Source of the DNA: Gigaspora rosea
Taxonomy: Eukaryota; Glomeromycota; Glomeromycetes; Diversisporales; Gigasporaceae
DNA: 64,000 nucleotides
Assembly: GCA_003550325.1 (NCBI GenBank)
Contig: QKWP01001108.1
Coordinates: 62,001 to 126,000 of the forward strand
Direction: 5' to 3'
Part shown: piece after piece, positions 46,923 to 58,249 of the stretch
How the letters are laid out: every line of letters begins with the position of its first letter
Numbering within the stretch: position 1 is the stretch's first letter
Translations under genes and position numbers: made by a program
Notes under the pieces: generated by a model
What the model was told of the DNA's origin: nothing
The model's database searches: none
Seen by the model: only the letters and a program-made list of their open reading frames with translations

Positions 46923-49804
46923 TATTAGATTTAAAAGTGATAAAATACCTTGAGAATATATGTCAACTTAAGTATAATTTAAAGTTTGCTTGTTATATTT
47001 TGTTATGTTCGATCAGCTGATTATCTAGTTTCCTAAATATGGAAACACGCAAATCAGGGGCTTTTTCCTGTGTGATCGAATCAAATCAGCGTATGAATAT
47101 CTTTTCTATATCGAGTTTTGATTGTATAAATGGCCCAAATCGACGATTTAATCTTACTGTATCTTATGTAACATAACGTATATCTAAATTGATTTCGTAA
47201 TGATACTTCGAAAGATGCTGTATTTACATCTTACACGTAAGTGTATATTCAATCGAATCAGATCAAGGTAGGATACTGTATTTGACGATTCAAAGAAATA
47301 AAATCATTAATCGATGCCATTCCAAATATTTTAAAATTTTGGTTCTATTTGTAAATTTCGTGATTAATCTCAATAATATTAAATTATCAAACTTTTTATT
47401 AGTCAATCTAATGTAAGAATTACATTACATTACTTTATTCAGTTATACCAGGAACGGAGTATGAAATACGTAGAGTATGGTTTACAGGCAAGTTAAGTGA
47501 TATCGGCAATTCTGGGTATCTGATTGAATGGTCGTTCCTTTGATTTTGTATGTCATGCGTGCTGACGTTTCGTGCTTTTAAATTACTGTTTATCGCGGTA
47601 GGGATTGATGTTTAAGGGATTCTATAATATTATGGTATGTGTTCACGGTATTGTTTTTTTTTTTTAATGTGTGTACATTGACTTGACCGTGACTTGACTG
47701 TTTATCTCGTGCTTTCTTGATTTAATGTATTTATGTATTAATATTGTAGCTTGTTTTTACTTGTTTTACTCTGGAATCCGTTTGGATTATAGATCAGTAT
47801 CAAGTTACTTTTAAGATTTTTTATTTTATAATCGGCACCGATTTTCGATTGTATTAATATGGGGACTTGTTTTTATAACGTTTTACTATTAATACTGCTA
47901 TGTTGTTTGCTAACCACATAAAATTGTGCAGGTTTACATAATCGTTTTAACACTTACGATTGTTGCATGCTCAGTTTATTATTTTTTTGCAGATATCGGG
48001 TATTAACGTTGACGCTATTAAATGTAATGAATTTTGATTTTAATTAGTAATCGTGTACGGTTTAGAGTTATAAATTCGTTATATATAACTCGGATTGAAA
48101 ATGAAGAACGTGAAGAAAATTTACAGCCTAAAAAACGAAAAAGGAGTATTAGAATAAACGTAATGAGAAAAAAAAATCGTCAAGAGGAATAAATAAAATT
48201 AAACAGATACAAATAGAATCTATTATGTGTGCTATTAATAAAATAAGATTTTAAGGTCGCTCGAGTTTAAAGTCAGCAGACTGTACTTTCTCATACAAAG
48301 AGATATTTGGCTCGTTATATTTTTAATAAATGTAATAATTTTAAAAAACCAAACTATCGCTTAATTAGAAATTTTTACTTGTAGCAATAAGTATCATGCT
48401 CACAATTGTTTCATTCATGAGAATAGACCTTATTTTTTGATGTTGTTTGATTAACCCGTAAGAATTATTAAAGCAAATCACCAAATTTACAATGAATTTG
48501 GGTTACCTGTGCTTATTTCCGTGTATAGCCTATAACCAATTTAAAAAAATACGGAAATACATATTATTCGCAATCAACATCGTCAAGGTCCTCAAAATAC
48601 GTATCATATTGTGTGATGGTGGGCGGTGGGCGATGGACGAATGCTTAAATCGAAAAAGTAATTACTATCGTAGGAAAAAAATTACACTTATCGTTTCTGA
48701 TTATTTCGCATGTTGGTTTTCGTTGTCATGTGGTTTCAAACTGTGGATTATTGGGTGAACGGATCTCAAGATCGAAGTGTGATCAATACGCATGCCAGTA
48801 ATGATTAATGTGCGTGCGAAAAATTAAGTGCTTGGTCAACTATGCAAAACAAAACTATATGCGGTACCATATAAGAATTAATTTTTAAGGATTTTTTTGG
48901 ATCTTATGATCAGGATATTAATCAGATAGTGACAGGGGTAATTTATTTTTAATTTAATAGTAAATAATGTCTTGTTGGCTTTCGGATGTCTAGAGCAAAT
49001 AGCTCTATTTTTCTCAATTATTTTAGCGTAATCGATTTTTCAAAGCCTTTATGACGAAGTTACGTTATAAAATCTCATTACTCTTACCGTTATACTCAGA
49101 TTAATCTTATTCATCACTACAAAATAATTTATTGATGTTGCATTTGTTAATTGTTACCCTTTAACATCTCATAGTCCCTCTTAAAAACTATTATCATTGT
49201 TCTCGCATTACATAACCTTAAAATTATATCTTATCGACGCCCTCCCAACATTGTTTCGTAAACTAACTCTTAAATTGATTGTATAAATAATCAGACAAAT
49301 TAAGTGATATCCCGACTCGAATCCAAGTGATTCGTGACCTCACGTAACTTTTATATATTAATTTTATAAAAATACGTGTAAATATGAAATTGACATTGAA
49401 CATATACGCCTTAACCCGATTGCAAATCAAAATTTGACTACCCATAAACAGCCAATTAGTATATCCGGGTGGTTACAATTGTTTAGAAAAATTATGTTTG
49501 ATTCTATCTGTAACATAATATCCGACATCTGACTTCCCCGTTCCTGGTTTCGCGCAACTACGTTGCGCAGCTACTTCTTGATAAACAATACAACACTTGA
49601 GTTAAATGTTTATATAAGGATTGTTTGTTTTTAACAACCGTTATTTGAATATTTTTCATGCATATAAAAATATAAAATGAAATGATAAAGTACGCCTATA
49701 TGGCGTCCTCTGTGGAGGTGTTATAAAAAAAAAAAAAAAAATGAAATGATATATACGTATCTATACTAAAATAAAAGTTCTTACAAAAGAACAAAGTATA
49801 TAAA
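46923..49804. other. CpG-bearing intergenic DNA, no confident gene
   Basis: About 2.9 kb with normal CpG and little repeat content. A plus-strand frame near 48030-48191 reads ITRIENEEREENLQPKKRKR and ends NRQEE-stop; it could be the last exon of an unrecognised gene but has no start, acceptor or family support. An 88-codon frame at 48492-48758 has no recognisable features. The hairpin gcgcaac-tac-gttgcgc lies at 49554-49570. Confidence 0.4.
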
Positions 49805-50278
49805 TTAAGAAAATTTGATAAATAAATAGTGACATAAAAAATCGTGTGCGATTTGTTCTACATCAACATTATTATTATGACTCGCTTTTGGTCCTGTAAT
49901 GAATAAATTATGAATATTATTTTTTTTAATCCAATTAAAAATTTGATCTGCTTGATCTTGATTTTGTTCAAGATTGTCACCAAGACAAATATTTTTGACT
50001 TTTTCTCCAAATAATGGAATGGTATCATAGTTATCATAATTAACAGTTGATATTTCTAATATCAAAGTTGCATCTGATTCATTAAAATTTCTTTTATTTC
50101 TTTTTGAATCTGAATCTGAATCATTTTCTTCAAGATTATAATCTAATAAAATTTTATCTTGTGCAAGTTTCCCTTTTAAACAATAACCACCAGTTTCTAG
50201 TTTTCTTTGCTTTGCAGCTTTTAGTGCTGCTCTTTCAACACCAGTTAAATCTCCTGAAGTTATCTTGATTTTGGACAT
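49805..50278 (-). CDS. cpYpsA-type SLOG protein ('putative molybdenum carrier' family), 157 aa
   Basis: It is a single uninterrupted frame of 157 residues, the usual length of this family. The N-terminus KITSGDLTGVERAALKAA fits the family's nucleotide-binding start (IxSGGQTGVDRAALxxA), and TGGYCLKGKLAQD fits the next block (xGGWCPKGRxAEDG). The middle NFNESDATLIL corresponds to NVRxSDATLI, and the C-terminal ITGPKASHN to the xAGPRxSx block before a final helix. The GGQTG glycine-glutamine is changed to GDLTG, and a Ser/Asp-rich insert replaces the usual RTEWN approach. SLOG folds bind nucleotides or related ligands; the molybdenum-carrier name is a database label and true function is unknown. 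The family is mainly bacterial, so acquisition by transfer is possible. No neighbouring gene suggests a pathway. Start: the ATG directly before the conserved first strand. Confidence 0.8.
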   Translation of the reverse strand: MSKIKITSGDLTGVERAALKAAKQRKLETGGYCLKGKLAQDKILLDYNLEENDSDSDSKRNKRNFNESDATLILEISTVNYDNYDTIPLFGEKVKNICLGDNLEQNQDQADQIFNWIKKNNIHNLFITGPKASHNNNVDVEQIAHDFLCHYLFIKFS

Positions 50279-51308
50279 TAAAAAAATTTTTTATCAAAAA
50301 AAAAAATCCATCTTTATAAATAATTTAAACAATATGTAATACTTTAAAATTTTTTAAGGCTAAAATTTAATTTTAAATAAGTAATATTTGGATGATCTAT
50401 AAATTTTAAATTTTTTTACGAAAAATAAAAAAATTTGTGATATTGTTTCTACTGATCATTTTTAGTAATGATTTGTGATACTAATCATAAACAATTTTAT
50501 TTATACAATTATAATAAAATTTAAAAACAATTAAATTTATTAGGATCCTTGTTCTCTATTTCTGTATTTAAGAAAATGCAAATAGTAATACAAAATATCT
50601 ATAAATAATACCTTGAGTAACTCGAGTAATAGTAAAACCGTTACATCGAATATTCTGTATTTTACGAGTAATAGTAAAACCGTTACATCGAACTTTTTTT
50701 TAGTAAGTTTCGGCCAAAACCCTGACCATAGATCATCAAAACACTTGCCACTTATACTCTTTTTTGGCAAGAACTACTTGAGTCTATTATAATTATAAAT
50801 CGTTATTCATATTTGTATTCGTATTCGTATTCGTAATAGTAACAGTAATAGTACTTACGTACATTTTTATTTTTACAAAAACATTATTAAAGATTCATTA
50901 AAACATTGAAAATTTTTACCTTTTTGAGTACTTCGCCCTATGTTTATTATCCACTATTCGTGATTTTTTTTACATTTTTTTATTTTTTTGCTGCCGGATT
51001 TTTACTGGGCAGATGAATTGATAATCACGAACATTAAAGACCACAACGAAAGAATTTGTCAATAAATAATCATACGTTACCACATCAATCAATCAATCAG
51101 AAACCATATCCCTCAGTCAAGTTTAAAAATTGGTAACCGCATAAAAAATTTTTCATATGATCATAATCTTAATGCCGGCTAAATTAAACGGTTAACAATT
51201 AAATGGGTAAATCTCGTTTAATATAAAGCACCATAAGTATAGAATATATTTACTATATCTGTATCTGTCTCGTGGATACTAGAAAAAAAATAGCTTTTGT
51301 AGTTTTTA
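50279..51308. other. Intergenic, no confident gene; short duplication and TATTCG repeats
   Basis: A duplicated word gagtaatagtaaaaccgtta lies at about 50625 and 50667 (42-bp spacing). A (tattcg)n run lies at 50815-50833. A 76-codon minus frame (50770-50540) begins MPKKSISGKCFDDLWSGFWP, which faintly recalls the start of BED/hAT-type proteins in these fungi; this is too weak to call. Confidence 0.35.
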
Positions 51309-51562
51309 GGGGACGTCTAAAGCGGAGATAAATCACGTGATCATTCGCCAATCAAATTTAGGGTTAGGGTCACTTTAGGATAGGGTTAGGAGATGTTTTA
51401 GGAAGTTATATATATGCAGAATTACCTTCTCGTCATTTTTAATTAACCTATCCAAGGTAGGTTTAGGCTGCCGTTTTTTGTATTTCTCGTTTGCTTCGCT
51501 GGTGATCATCAAAATTCTATAATTTGATTGGAGTTTGGTCACGTGATTTATCTCCGCCCCAG
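51309..51562. mobile_element. MITE of the 'ctaaagc...cacgtga' family, member 3
   Basis: The inner end repeats ggagataaatcacgtga and the complement tcacgtgatttatctcc are perfect. It contains ttagggttagggtcac and ttaacctatccaaggtaggt, aligning with 26882-27176. It keeps CpG at positions where the 26.9-kb copy has TpG or CpA. Confidence 0.75.
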
Positions 51563-53434
51563 TTTTTTGCTATACTGATCATTTTTAGTAATGATCTATA
51601 AATTTAAATTTTTTTACGAAAAATAAAAATTGTTGATATAAATGATTATGATCCCATAAACAATTTATTTATACTGTACAATTATCCTATGATTTAAAAA
51701 CAAATAAATTTATTATTATAAAAAGATTTAAGTAAATAAAATATAAATAATAGTTATACATATTAATTAATATCTAATAAAACAACTATTTGATTTGAAT
51801 CTATTAAACTATATATTTACTTCATTAACAAAAGAATATACATATTAATATGTCATCTTAAAAACTGTAAACTACTACGTACCTACATAAATACGTAATA
51901 TTAAAAAAACCAATTTATTTCTAATAAAAGGTTGCCCTTTTGTATCAGCCCCTGCATAATCTGTATCTCGTAACAACGTTATTAGTAAAAAAAAAAAAAA
52001 AAAAAAATCCCGCTATCTCATCGATAGAAGACAAAGAAACTTTATCTAGCAGCGATATAACTTATTTCTGAATTAAAAAAAAATAAAAAATTGTTACGTA
52101 CGTACTCACTAAGTTTAGAATTTGTCTGACAACGTATCAACAATTTGCTATATCAATTTATTAATACGTAAACATGATCGATGTCAACATACCATAAACA
52201 TAACTCAAATTATGGAAAAATTACATGGTCTTTCAAAATGTCGATAATTGTTTTTATCATGAATAATTGAATATAGAGCTTTGGAATAGGTTTCACTATC
52301 CCTTGTACAATAAAAAAATGGATTACGTAGTAAATTTTGCTCATAATATCAATTGTACGCTTTTGATGTGTCTAGAAAAATTAACAATGTTAATAAGTAT
52401 GTACATGACTGACCGTAAAGCATTATAGGCGGCATAGTATTGTCGTTAGATTAAACTGCTGATGTTTATGATATTTGGGGATTAAAGAAAATGTAATTAT
52501 TTTGATTTATAGGGAAGAAAGATCTTTTCTATTTCAATTCAACTAATTTTCTTATATGCAATCTACTTATACTTTTATATGTAGTTTTTATATTTTTTAT
52601 TTTGATACTTTACGATATTCTCTACCTTAAGGATCACTTATTTATCACATCCTGATCTACGATTCTCCATGGCAGTGCATATTATAAATATTACTTTGAG
52701 TACTAATCAAGAAATCTTTTAATCTTGAAAGCTTAGTTATTAAGTTTTTTTTTTTATAAAATTTAGGAGGTCTCGAACTTCTATCTGAAAGATTCAAATC
52801 TAACCGATGAGAGGCTTCTACCAATACTAGACGTTAGGTCTAATAGGGAACTATGTTATGTTTGATACAATGATTTATCAATTATCTATTGTTTGTTCTT
52901 GTGTAAGAAATATTCTGTAACACCTATTGTAACTAAGCAACTTGATTCATACTTTGGACGTTGTATATGCGACTGATGTTATCCAGGTACTTACAGATCA
53001 TTAAATTTTACATCACCTGAATATTCTAATAAAGTGCATAAATCATAATTTAGGGTGTTCTCAAGCAGCACGCTCGATGGGTTTACTAATTTCTCCCCAA
53101 TTTACCATTGGACGAATGCAAATCTCTTTTATCATTGGTAAATCACTGATCAAGTGGCTAATAATGTGGTCTTCGTAACGGTTACGTCTAATTTTCCCGA
53201 TGGTCATTTTCCTGACTTCACACAAGGTGATGATTCACCAATAATATATAAAAAATACTAACTCTAACCCTATGTGATGCAAGGTAAATGGCCTATCGGA
53301 GAAGTGACCATCAGGAAAATGAGCAAACGGGCTTCGTAACTGTAATTTTTATAATAATTACATTTTTTAATATTAACGTTTGGCAATTCTCTTGAATTTA
53401 GCAGCTTCTTACGACAAAACATTTTGAGAGCTCT
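51563..53434. other. Intergenic, no gene seen
   Basis: No gene is supported. It includes a possible tRNA-derived fragment on the minus strand (52743-52870) and a foldback of the 'caccgaca' type around 53060-53340 (gtcattttcctgac / gaccatcaggaaaat). Confidence 0.4.
52743..52870 (-). repeat. Possible tRNA-derived SINE fragment
   Basis: On the minus strand, tagtattggtagaagcc resembles a D-arm/box A, and gaagttcgagacctcc matches box B closely. A poly(A) stretch (poly(T) at 52745-52755 on plus) follows about 30 bp later. No clean target duplication or full cloverleaf was found. Confidence 0.3.
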
Positions 53435-53442
53435 CTTTTTAG

Positions 53443-54183
53443 TAGTGATGGGCAAATCCCGATTCTTTTAAAAATCCCGCGCAGGATCCGCGCTGGATTC
53501 GCGGGATCGAGTAGAGTTTCCGAATTTTTCACGATTAAAAATATATATTCACTAGGAATGTAATTTCTCATTAAAATAATAATTATTTCTTATAAATCTG
53601 ACTGCATTTTATTACAAATATAATGCTTATATAGATTTTGCCTACTTCTAAAACATTTGAATCTTATAATTATTAAATATATCAATTCAACTTTGTCTTA
53701 ATTTATCAATTTGTTTTTTAAATATTATTATATTTAAAAATTATAATGGTAACAAAGCGATCAAATCATATAAGCGTATAAAAATTTATAAGTAATCAGG
53801 TGCATAACCAGGTATAAATGTGCTAAAATTTATAGTTATATACATACAAAAATTCATAAACGACTCATAAGAAAATAATCGGGCTTATAATTTCTGACTC
53901 AATAAATCAATAATAAATTCCCACTTAATTAATATTGACAATTTAAAAAATATATTTCAATATACAGTTTGTGCGAAACAAATTAAAAGTTCATGTGTGC
54001 ATAATATTTTTACTTAAATACTAATTAGGAATTGGCCCACTTATGTTAAAGCAGGCCGGATGATTTGTTATGCGGGCCAGATGATATGCTAACGCAGGCC
54101 AGACAATCTTATATTAAAAATCCCACATGTGAGTTTTAAATCCTGCACGGGAGTTTTTAAATCCCGCGTGTTGCCCATTACTA
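53443..54183. mobile_element. 741-bp non-autonomous hAT element
   Basis: The ends tagtgatgggcaaatcccg and, from the other strand, tagtaatgggcaacacgcg are hAT-type inverted repeats. An exact 8-bp duplication ctttttag lies at 53435-53442 and 54184-54191. GC-rich subterminal words (cccgcgcaggatccgcg, gggccagatg) border an A+T-rich core. There is no transposase frame. A reverse-oriented copy lies at 58521-60426. Confidence 0.9.
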
Positions 54184-54191
54184 CTTTTTAG

Positions 54192-54493
54192 TAGGCTTCC
54201 GCAAAAATTACCTATGCGATTTCAGAATTTTTGAAGGCTATAAGACCAACATTGCACAATTGGTGCTTGAACCAAATCAGTATGTGTAATTAGCATGATA
54301 AACCACTTTCGGAAAACATGCCTTCATTTATACCTTACGTGCGTTTGCTGCTAGCAGCAAGCGAATGTGAGGCATAAATGAAGCAAAGGTGGGTTTATCA
54401 TGCTAATTTCACATACTAGCACCAATTGTGCAATGTTGGTTTTATAGCCTTCAAAAATTCTGAAATCACATGGGTAATTTTTGCGGAAGCCTA
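54192..54493. mobile_element. 302-bp hAT-like foldback element sharing the neighbour's target duplication
   Basis: The ends taggcttccgcaaaaattac and gtaatttttgcggaagccta are perfect inverted repeats, and the arms extend more than 100 bp with few mismatches. It is bounded by ctttttag at 54184-54191 and 54494-54501, the same octamer that bounds the hAT element on its left. The centre carries ctgctagcagcaag. Confidence 0.85.
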
Positions 54494-54811
54494 CTTTTTA
54501 GCAACTCATTGAATTCTTAATAAATACAATAATAAATATTACACTATAACATACAGTATTAAATAAAATTATTCTCGAATATTTATTAATTAATTAAGCA
54601 CTCTTATTTTTAGCTATTCATATTTATATTTCAGCTAGAGCAGGTCAAAAAGTCAACTTTTTATATAGAACTAATGTTCATTATAGTAAGCCTTTAAAGT
54701 TGATTATATTTGATTGTATTTTGAAATTTCATTAGTAGAAGTTTGTGTACTCAATGAAGTATCGAATAAAGAAGTAAAAAGTTTTTACTTGAGCAACCAA
54801 TACAAATAAGG

Positions 54812-56086
54812 GAGCTTCCAGAAATCAGCTGATTTCTGGGTGGGTGGGTGGGTCAGCTAAAGTATCAGGTGTAATTCCGGTCAAAATTTCATAATTCCGG
54901 CCAAAGTTGCAAAATTATTTTTGTCCAAAATTATAAATTTATTAATAATATTAGATAATTAATGACTTTTGAACTACTGGACCAAATTTGATGATTCAAC
55001 CACCAAAATGATCCTCTCAATAAGAGGATTCTAGCAAACCCAAAATTGTTAAAATCCAATCACAGAATCCTGTGATCGGATTAGATTTGTGTTACTATAA
55101 AAGTTCTATAATTTATTAAATAATTATAACCCATTTATAGAACACAAATTTATTTCGATCTTAGGATCCTGTGATTGGATTTTAACGTTTTTGGGCTTGT
55201 TAGAATCCTCTCATTGAGAGGATCATTTTGGTAGTAAATCATCAAAATTGGCCCAGTAGATCAGAAGTTATTAACAATTAAAAATTAAGTTTTAATTGTT
55301 AATAACTTCTGATCTACTGGGCCAATTTTGATGATTTTACTATCAAAATGATCCTCTCAATGAGATGATTCTAACAAGCCCAAAATCGTTAAAATCCAAT
55401 CACAGGATCCTAAGATCAGAATAAATTTGTGTTGCTATAAAATGGGTTATAATTACAGTATTTAATAAATTATAGAACTTTTATAGTAACATAAATCTAT
55501 TCTGATCACAGGATCCTGTAATTGGATTTTAACAATTTTGAGCTTGTTAGAATCCTCTCATTGAGAGGATCATTTTGGTAGTAAAAGCATTGAAATTGGC
55601 TTAGTAAATCAGAAGTTATTAACAATTAAAAATTAATTTTTAATTGCTAATAACTTCTTATCTACTGGGCCAATTTCAATGATTTTGCTACCAAAATGAT
55701 CCTCTCAATGAGAGGATTCTAACACCCAAAATTGTTAAAATCCAATCACAGGATCCTAAGATCGAAATAAATTTGTGTTACTATAATTGGGTTATAATTA
55801 TTTAATAAATTATAGAACTTTTATAGTAATACAAATCTATTCTGATCACAGGATCCTGTGATTGGATTTTAACAATTTTGGGCTCGCTAGAATTCTCTCA
55901 TTGAGAGGATCATTTTGGTAGTTAAATCATCAAATTTGGTCTGGTAGATCAAAAGTTATTTACTATTAAATGTTATATTTAACTTTTTAATAATCGTAAA
56001 ATCTGATTGGCTAATTGGGGTATCAGGTGTGGGTGGGTGGGGGTAGGCTCATAGTAAACAAAAATTAGCTGATTTCTGGAAGCTCT
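54812..56086. mobile_element. 1.27-kb composite of three nested palindromic modules
   Basis: The outer ends gagcttccagaaatcagct and agctgatttctggaagctc are perfect inverted repeats. Inside are three modules of about 300-350 bp (roughly 54960-55290, 55290-55640 and 55640-55970). Each is a palindrome whose arms contain ccaattttgatgatt, gatcctctcaatgagaggat, gttaaaatccaatcac and aggatcct. Each arm also holds the short perfect palindrome gatcctctca-t-tgagaggatc. Both flanks of the module array carry tatcaggtgt next to a gggtgggtggg tract in the same orientation. There is no coding content. Confidence 0.8.
54838..54852 (+). other. Canonical G-quadruplex motif
   Basis: Four GGG runs are separated by single T. 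A weaker G-rich tract (gggtgggtgggggtagg) lies at the other end of the same element near 56030-56046. Both are on the plus strand. Confidence 0.75.
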
Positions 56087-56365
56087 CTAATGATAAATAT
56101 TTAAGCATATTTTTTATTTATTTATTTTATTTATTTATTTTATTTATCTTTATTATTGCTTGATCAGATAACTTTATTTAAGCAAATTGACTGACTTTAT
56201 TTAACAAAGCTGAAAAATATATGGGAATAAGGGCTCACTACTCTCAGCTGCTCTCATATACATTATCAAATACTCAACAACAGAGATATTGACTTATTAA
56301 AACAGCAATTGAAAAGGACACACCATAGTATCACAGAGTATTTAAGCAAAACTTTTGGCCAGCCA

Positions 56366-57065
56366 AAGCTTCTAAAACTTCTAAAACCTAGTTTTGCCAG
56401 AATTCCCAAATCTGAAACTTTCAAAACTTCTAAATCCTCCAAAACTGGGTGAAACTTATGAAACTTCCAAAACCTCTGAAATTGACAAAACTTCCAAAAT
56501 TTCTAAAACTAATAACTACTAAATATCATATAAATAATAAGTGAAAGTGATTTCAAAAATAGGTAGGATCTTAAAATTCAGATTTATGGCATAAAAAGAT
56601 GTGGGCTTTACCAGTTTTTCAGGCTAAAGCAAAACTTCTGAAACTGGCTTCAGAAACCAATAACCAATAAAATCCTAAAAGTCTGCACCATGTGAAATAG
56701 TGAGCATAAAATTACAATTAACCCAATTTTTATTCTGAATTATTTGGATTTCATAAGTTTTTTTTCACAAAATATTTGTCAGTTTGTGGGGTAAATTTTT
56801 TTTTCAGTTTACAAGTTTGCGCAATTGGTTTTTTCAGTTTTCAAGTTTGTGCGATTGGTTTTTTTTAGTTTTCAAGTTTGTATTTGTGTGATTGTTTTAA
56901 TTTTGAATATGGCTTTTAAAGTTTCAGAAGTTTTAGAAGATTCAGTTTCAGAGGGTTTCACCAATTTCCGAGGTTTCAATAATTTTGGAAGTTTTGGCAA
57001 TTTTAGAAGTTTCAGATTTTGGGCAATAACGAAACGTTTCAGACTTTTGGTAGTGGTTTCAGCCA
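56366..57065. repeat. Inverted arms of 'aaaacttct' microsatellite
   Basis: The left arm (56366-56660) is made of degenerate aaaacttctaaa/gaaacttccaaa words. The right arm (about 56770-57065) is made of the complementary tttagaagttttggaagtttc words. The arms can fold on each other around a spacer near 56700. Frames of 95-98 codons on both strands over the right arm simply read the repeat. Confidence 0.6.
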
Positions 57066-57174
57066 AAACACTGGTTACAGTATATGGGAATTTACTAGAA
57101 AATAAGAAGAAGAGCAATTGATCAATCAATATCTTGTTCACATAATGCACGTAATCCATGAGATTAGTATAAGG

Positions 57175-58249
57175 CTACGCAAAGTTAATTTTTTATTTTG
57201 AATAACCTTGTGTTTCAAAATTCTGATTAGTAGGTCAGATTTTTTTTTAAATTAACTTTGCATGGTCTAAATTAATTCATGTTCGCATCTAAGGTCATAC
57301 AAAGTTAATTCTTTGGTTTGCATATCATGGAATCAGAAAATTTTATTGGGCCTATCGAGTAATTCTGGAAAATTAAGGTCATCATCGGATGACACTAGAG
57401 AAAAAAATTAAATAGCAAAAATAGGAATTTAAAAAAAAATCTTTTGGAAAAATTGGGTTGACTGTTTATGCAAAATGAAAAATTACCTTTTTTTGCCGAT
57501 TTTTAACAAAAAAACCGTGGGTAGCTTATTTTTGGGTCATTTACTATTTTAAGTAATTTAAAGCACAACAAAGAGGTAGCCTATTTTCGAACACAAACTC
57601 TAACAAGTAAAATAGATAAATAAATATGATGTAGACAATAAATAAATATGCTGTAGGCAATAAATAAATATGTTATAAACAATAAATAAACATGCAGAAA
57701 AAAATCGGGGGTAACTTATAAAACGATCGATTATAATCGCTATATAGTAAAGTCTAAATTTTACTAAGTAAATCGATCAAAGTCGCATACGTATCTTTGT
57801 TCAGCAGATCAAAATACACGTACCCTAAATATTTCATAAAATCGGAGAACTTTTTATTATTTAACTTTTAATTATTACGTTCAACGGTTTTTTTTTTTTG
57901 TAAAAAAAAACTGTTGAGCGTAAAAATTAAACGTCAAATAATAAAAGTTCTCCGATTTTTATAAAATTTTTAGGGTACGTGTATTTTGATCTGCTGAACA
58001 AGGTTACTTATGCGATATTGATCGATTTACTTAGTAAAATTTAGACTTTAATATGTAGTATCTTTTATCGAACGTGGGGTAGCTTATTTTCGGAACTAAA
58101 AATTTTGTTAAATATCTTTTGGTGCGACAAAGGGTAGCTTATTTTCAGGTCAAAGACGGTTTGACGTTTTTTGGATCAAAACTGGGGGTAGCTTATTTTA
58201 GGAGGTAGCTTATTTTCAGCAATATACGGTAACTTTTGTGTGGCCTAAT
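57175..58249. mobile_element. PIF/Harbinger-like element copy 2, interrupted by a palindromic element
   Basis: The left end ggctacgcaaagttaatttt and the right end acttttgtgtggcc match the ends of 367-869, with TAA next to each. The right end is split after gcaaaatgaaaaatta (about 57491) by a block reaching about 58231. The block contains the family palindrome at 57700-58085 and several ggtagcttattttcag words. Confidence 0.6.
57700..58085. repeat. About 385-bp near-perfect palindrome (family copy 3)
   Basis: The arms contain cgatcgattata.., cagcagatcaaaatacacgt and atcggagaactttttattat on the left, with complements ataataaaagttctccgat and acgtgtattttgatctgctg on the right. The centre is a run of T then A (57890-57910). 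This is the least decayed copy, and it keeps CpG lost in the copies at 19.6 and 39.1 kb. Confidence 0.75.

Noticed and set aside
48492..48758. 88-codon plus-strand frame in unique sequence
   Set aside because: No domain, no biased codon use and no splice sites; kept only as a remark in the intergenic entry.
50540..50770. 76-codon minus frame beginning MPKKSISGKCFDDLW
   Set aside because: A faint likeness to BED/hAT N-termini in these fungi, but no zinc ligands follow and the rest reads a 42-bp duplication.
56825..57159. Frames of 95-98 codons on both strands
   Set aside because: Both read the same degenerate aaaacttct/agaagtttt repeat.
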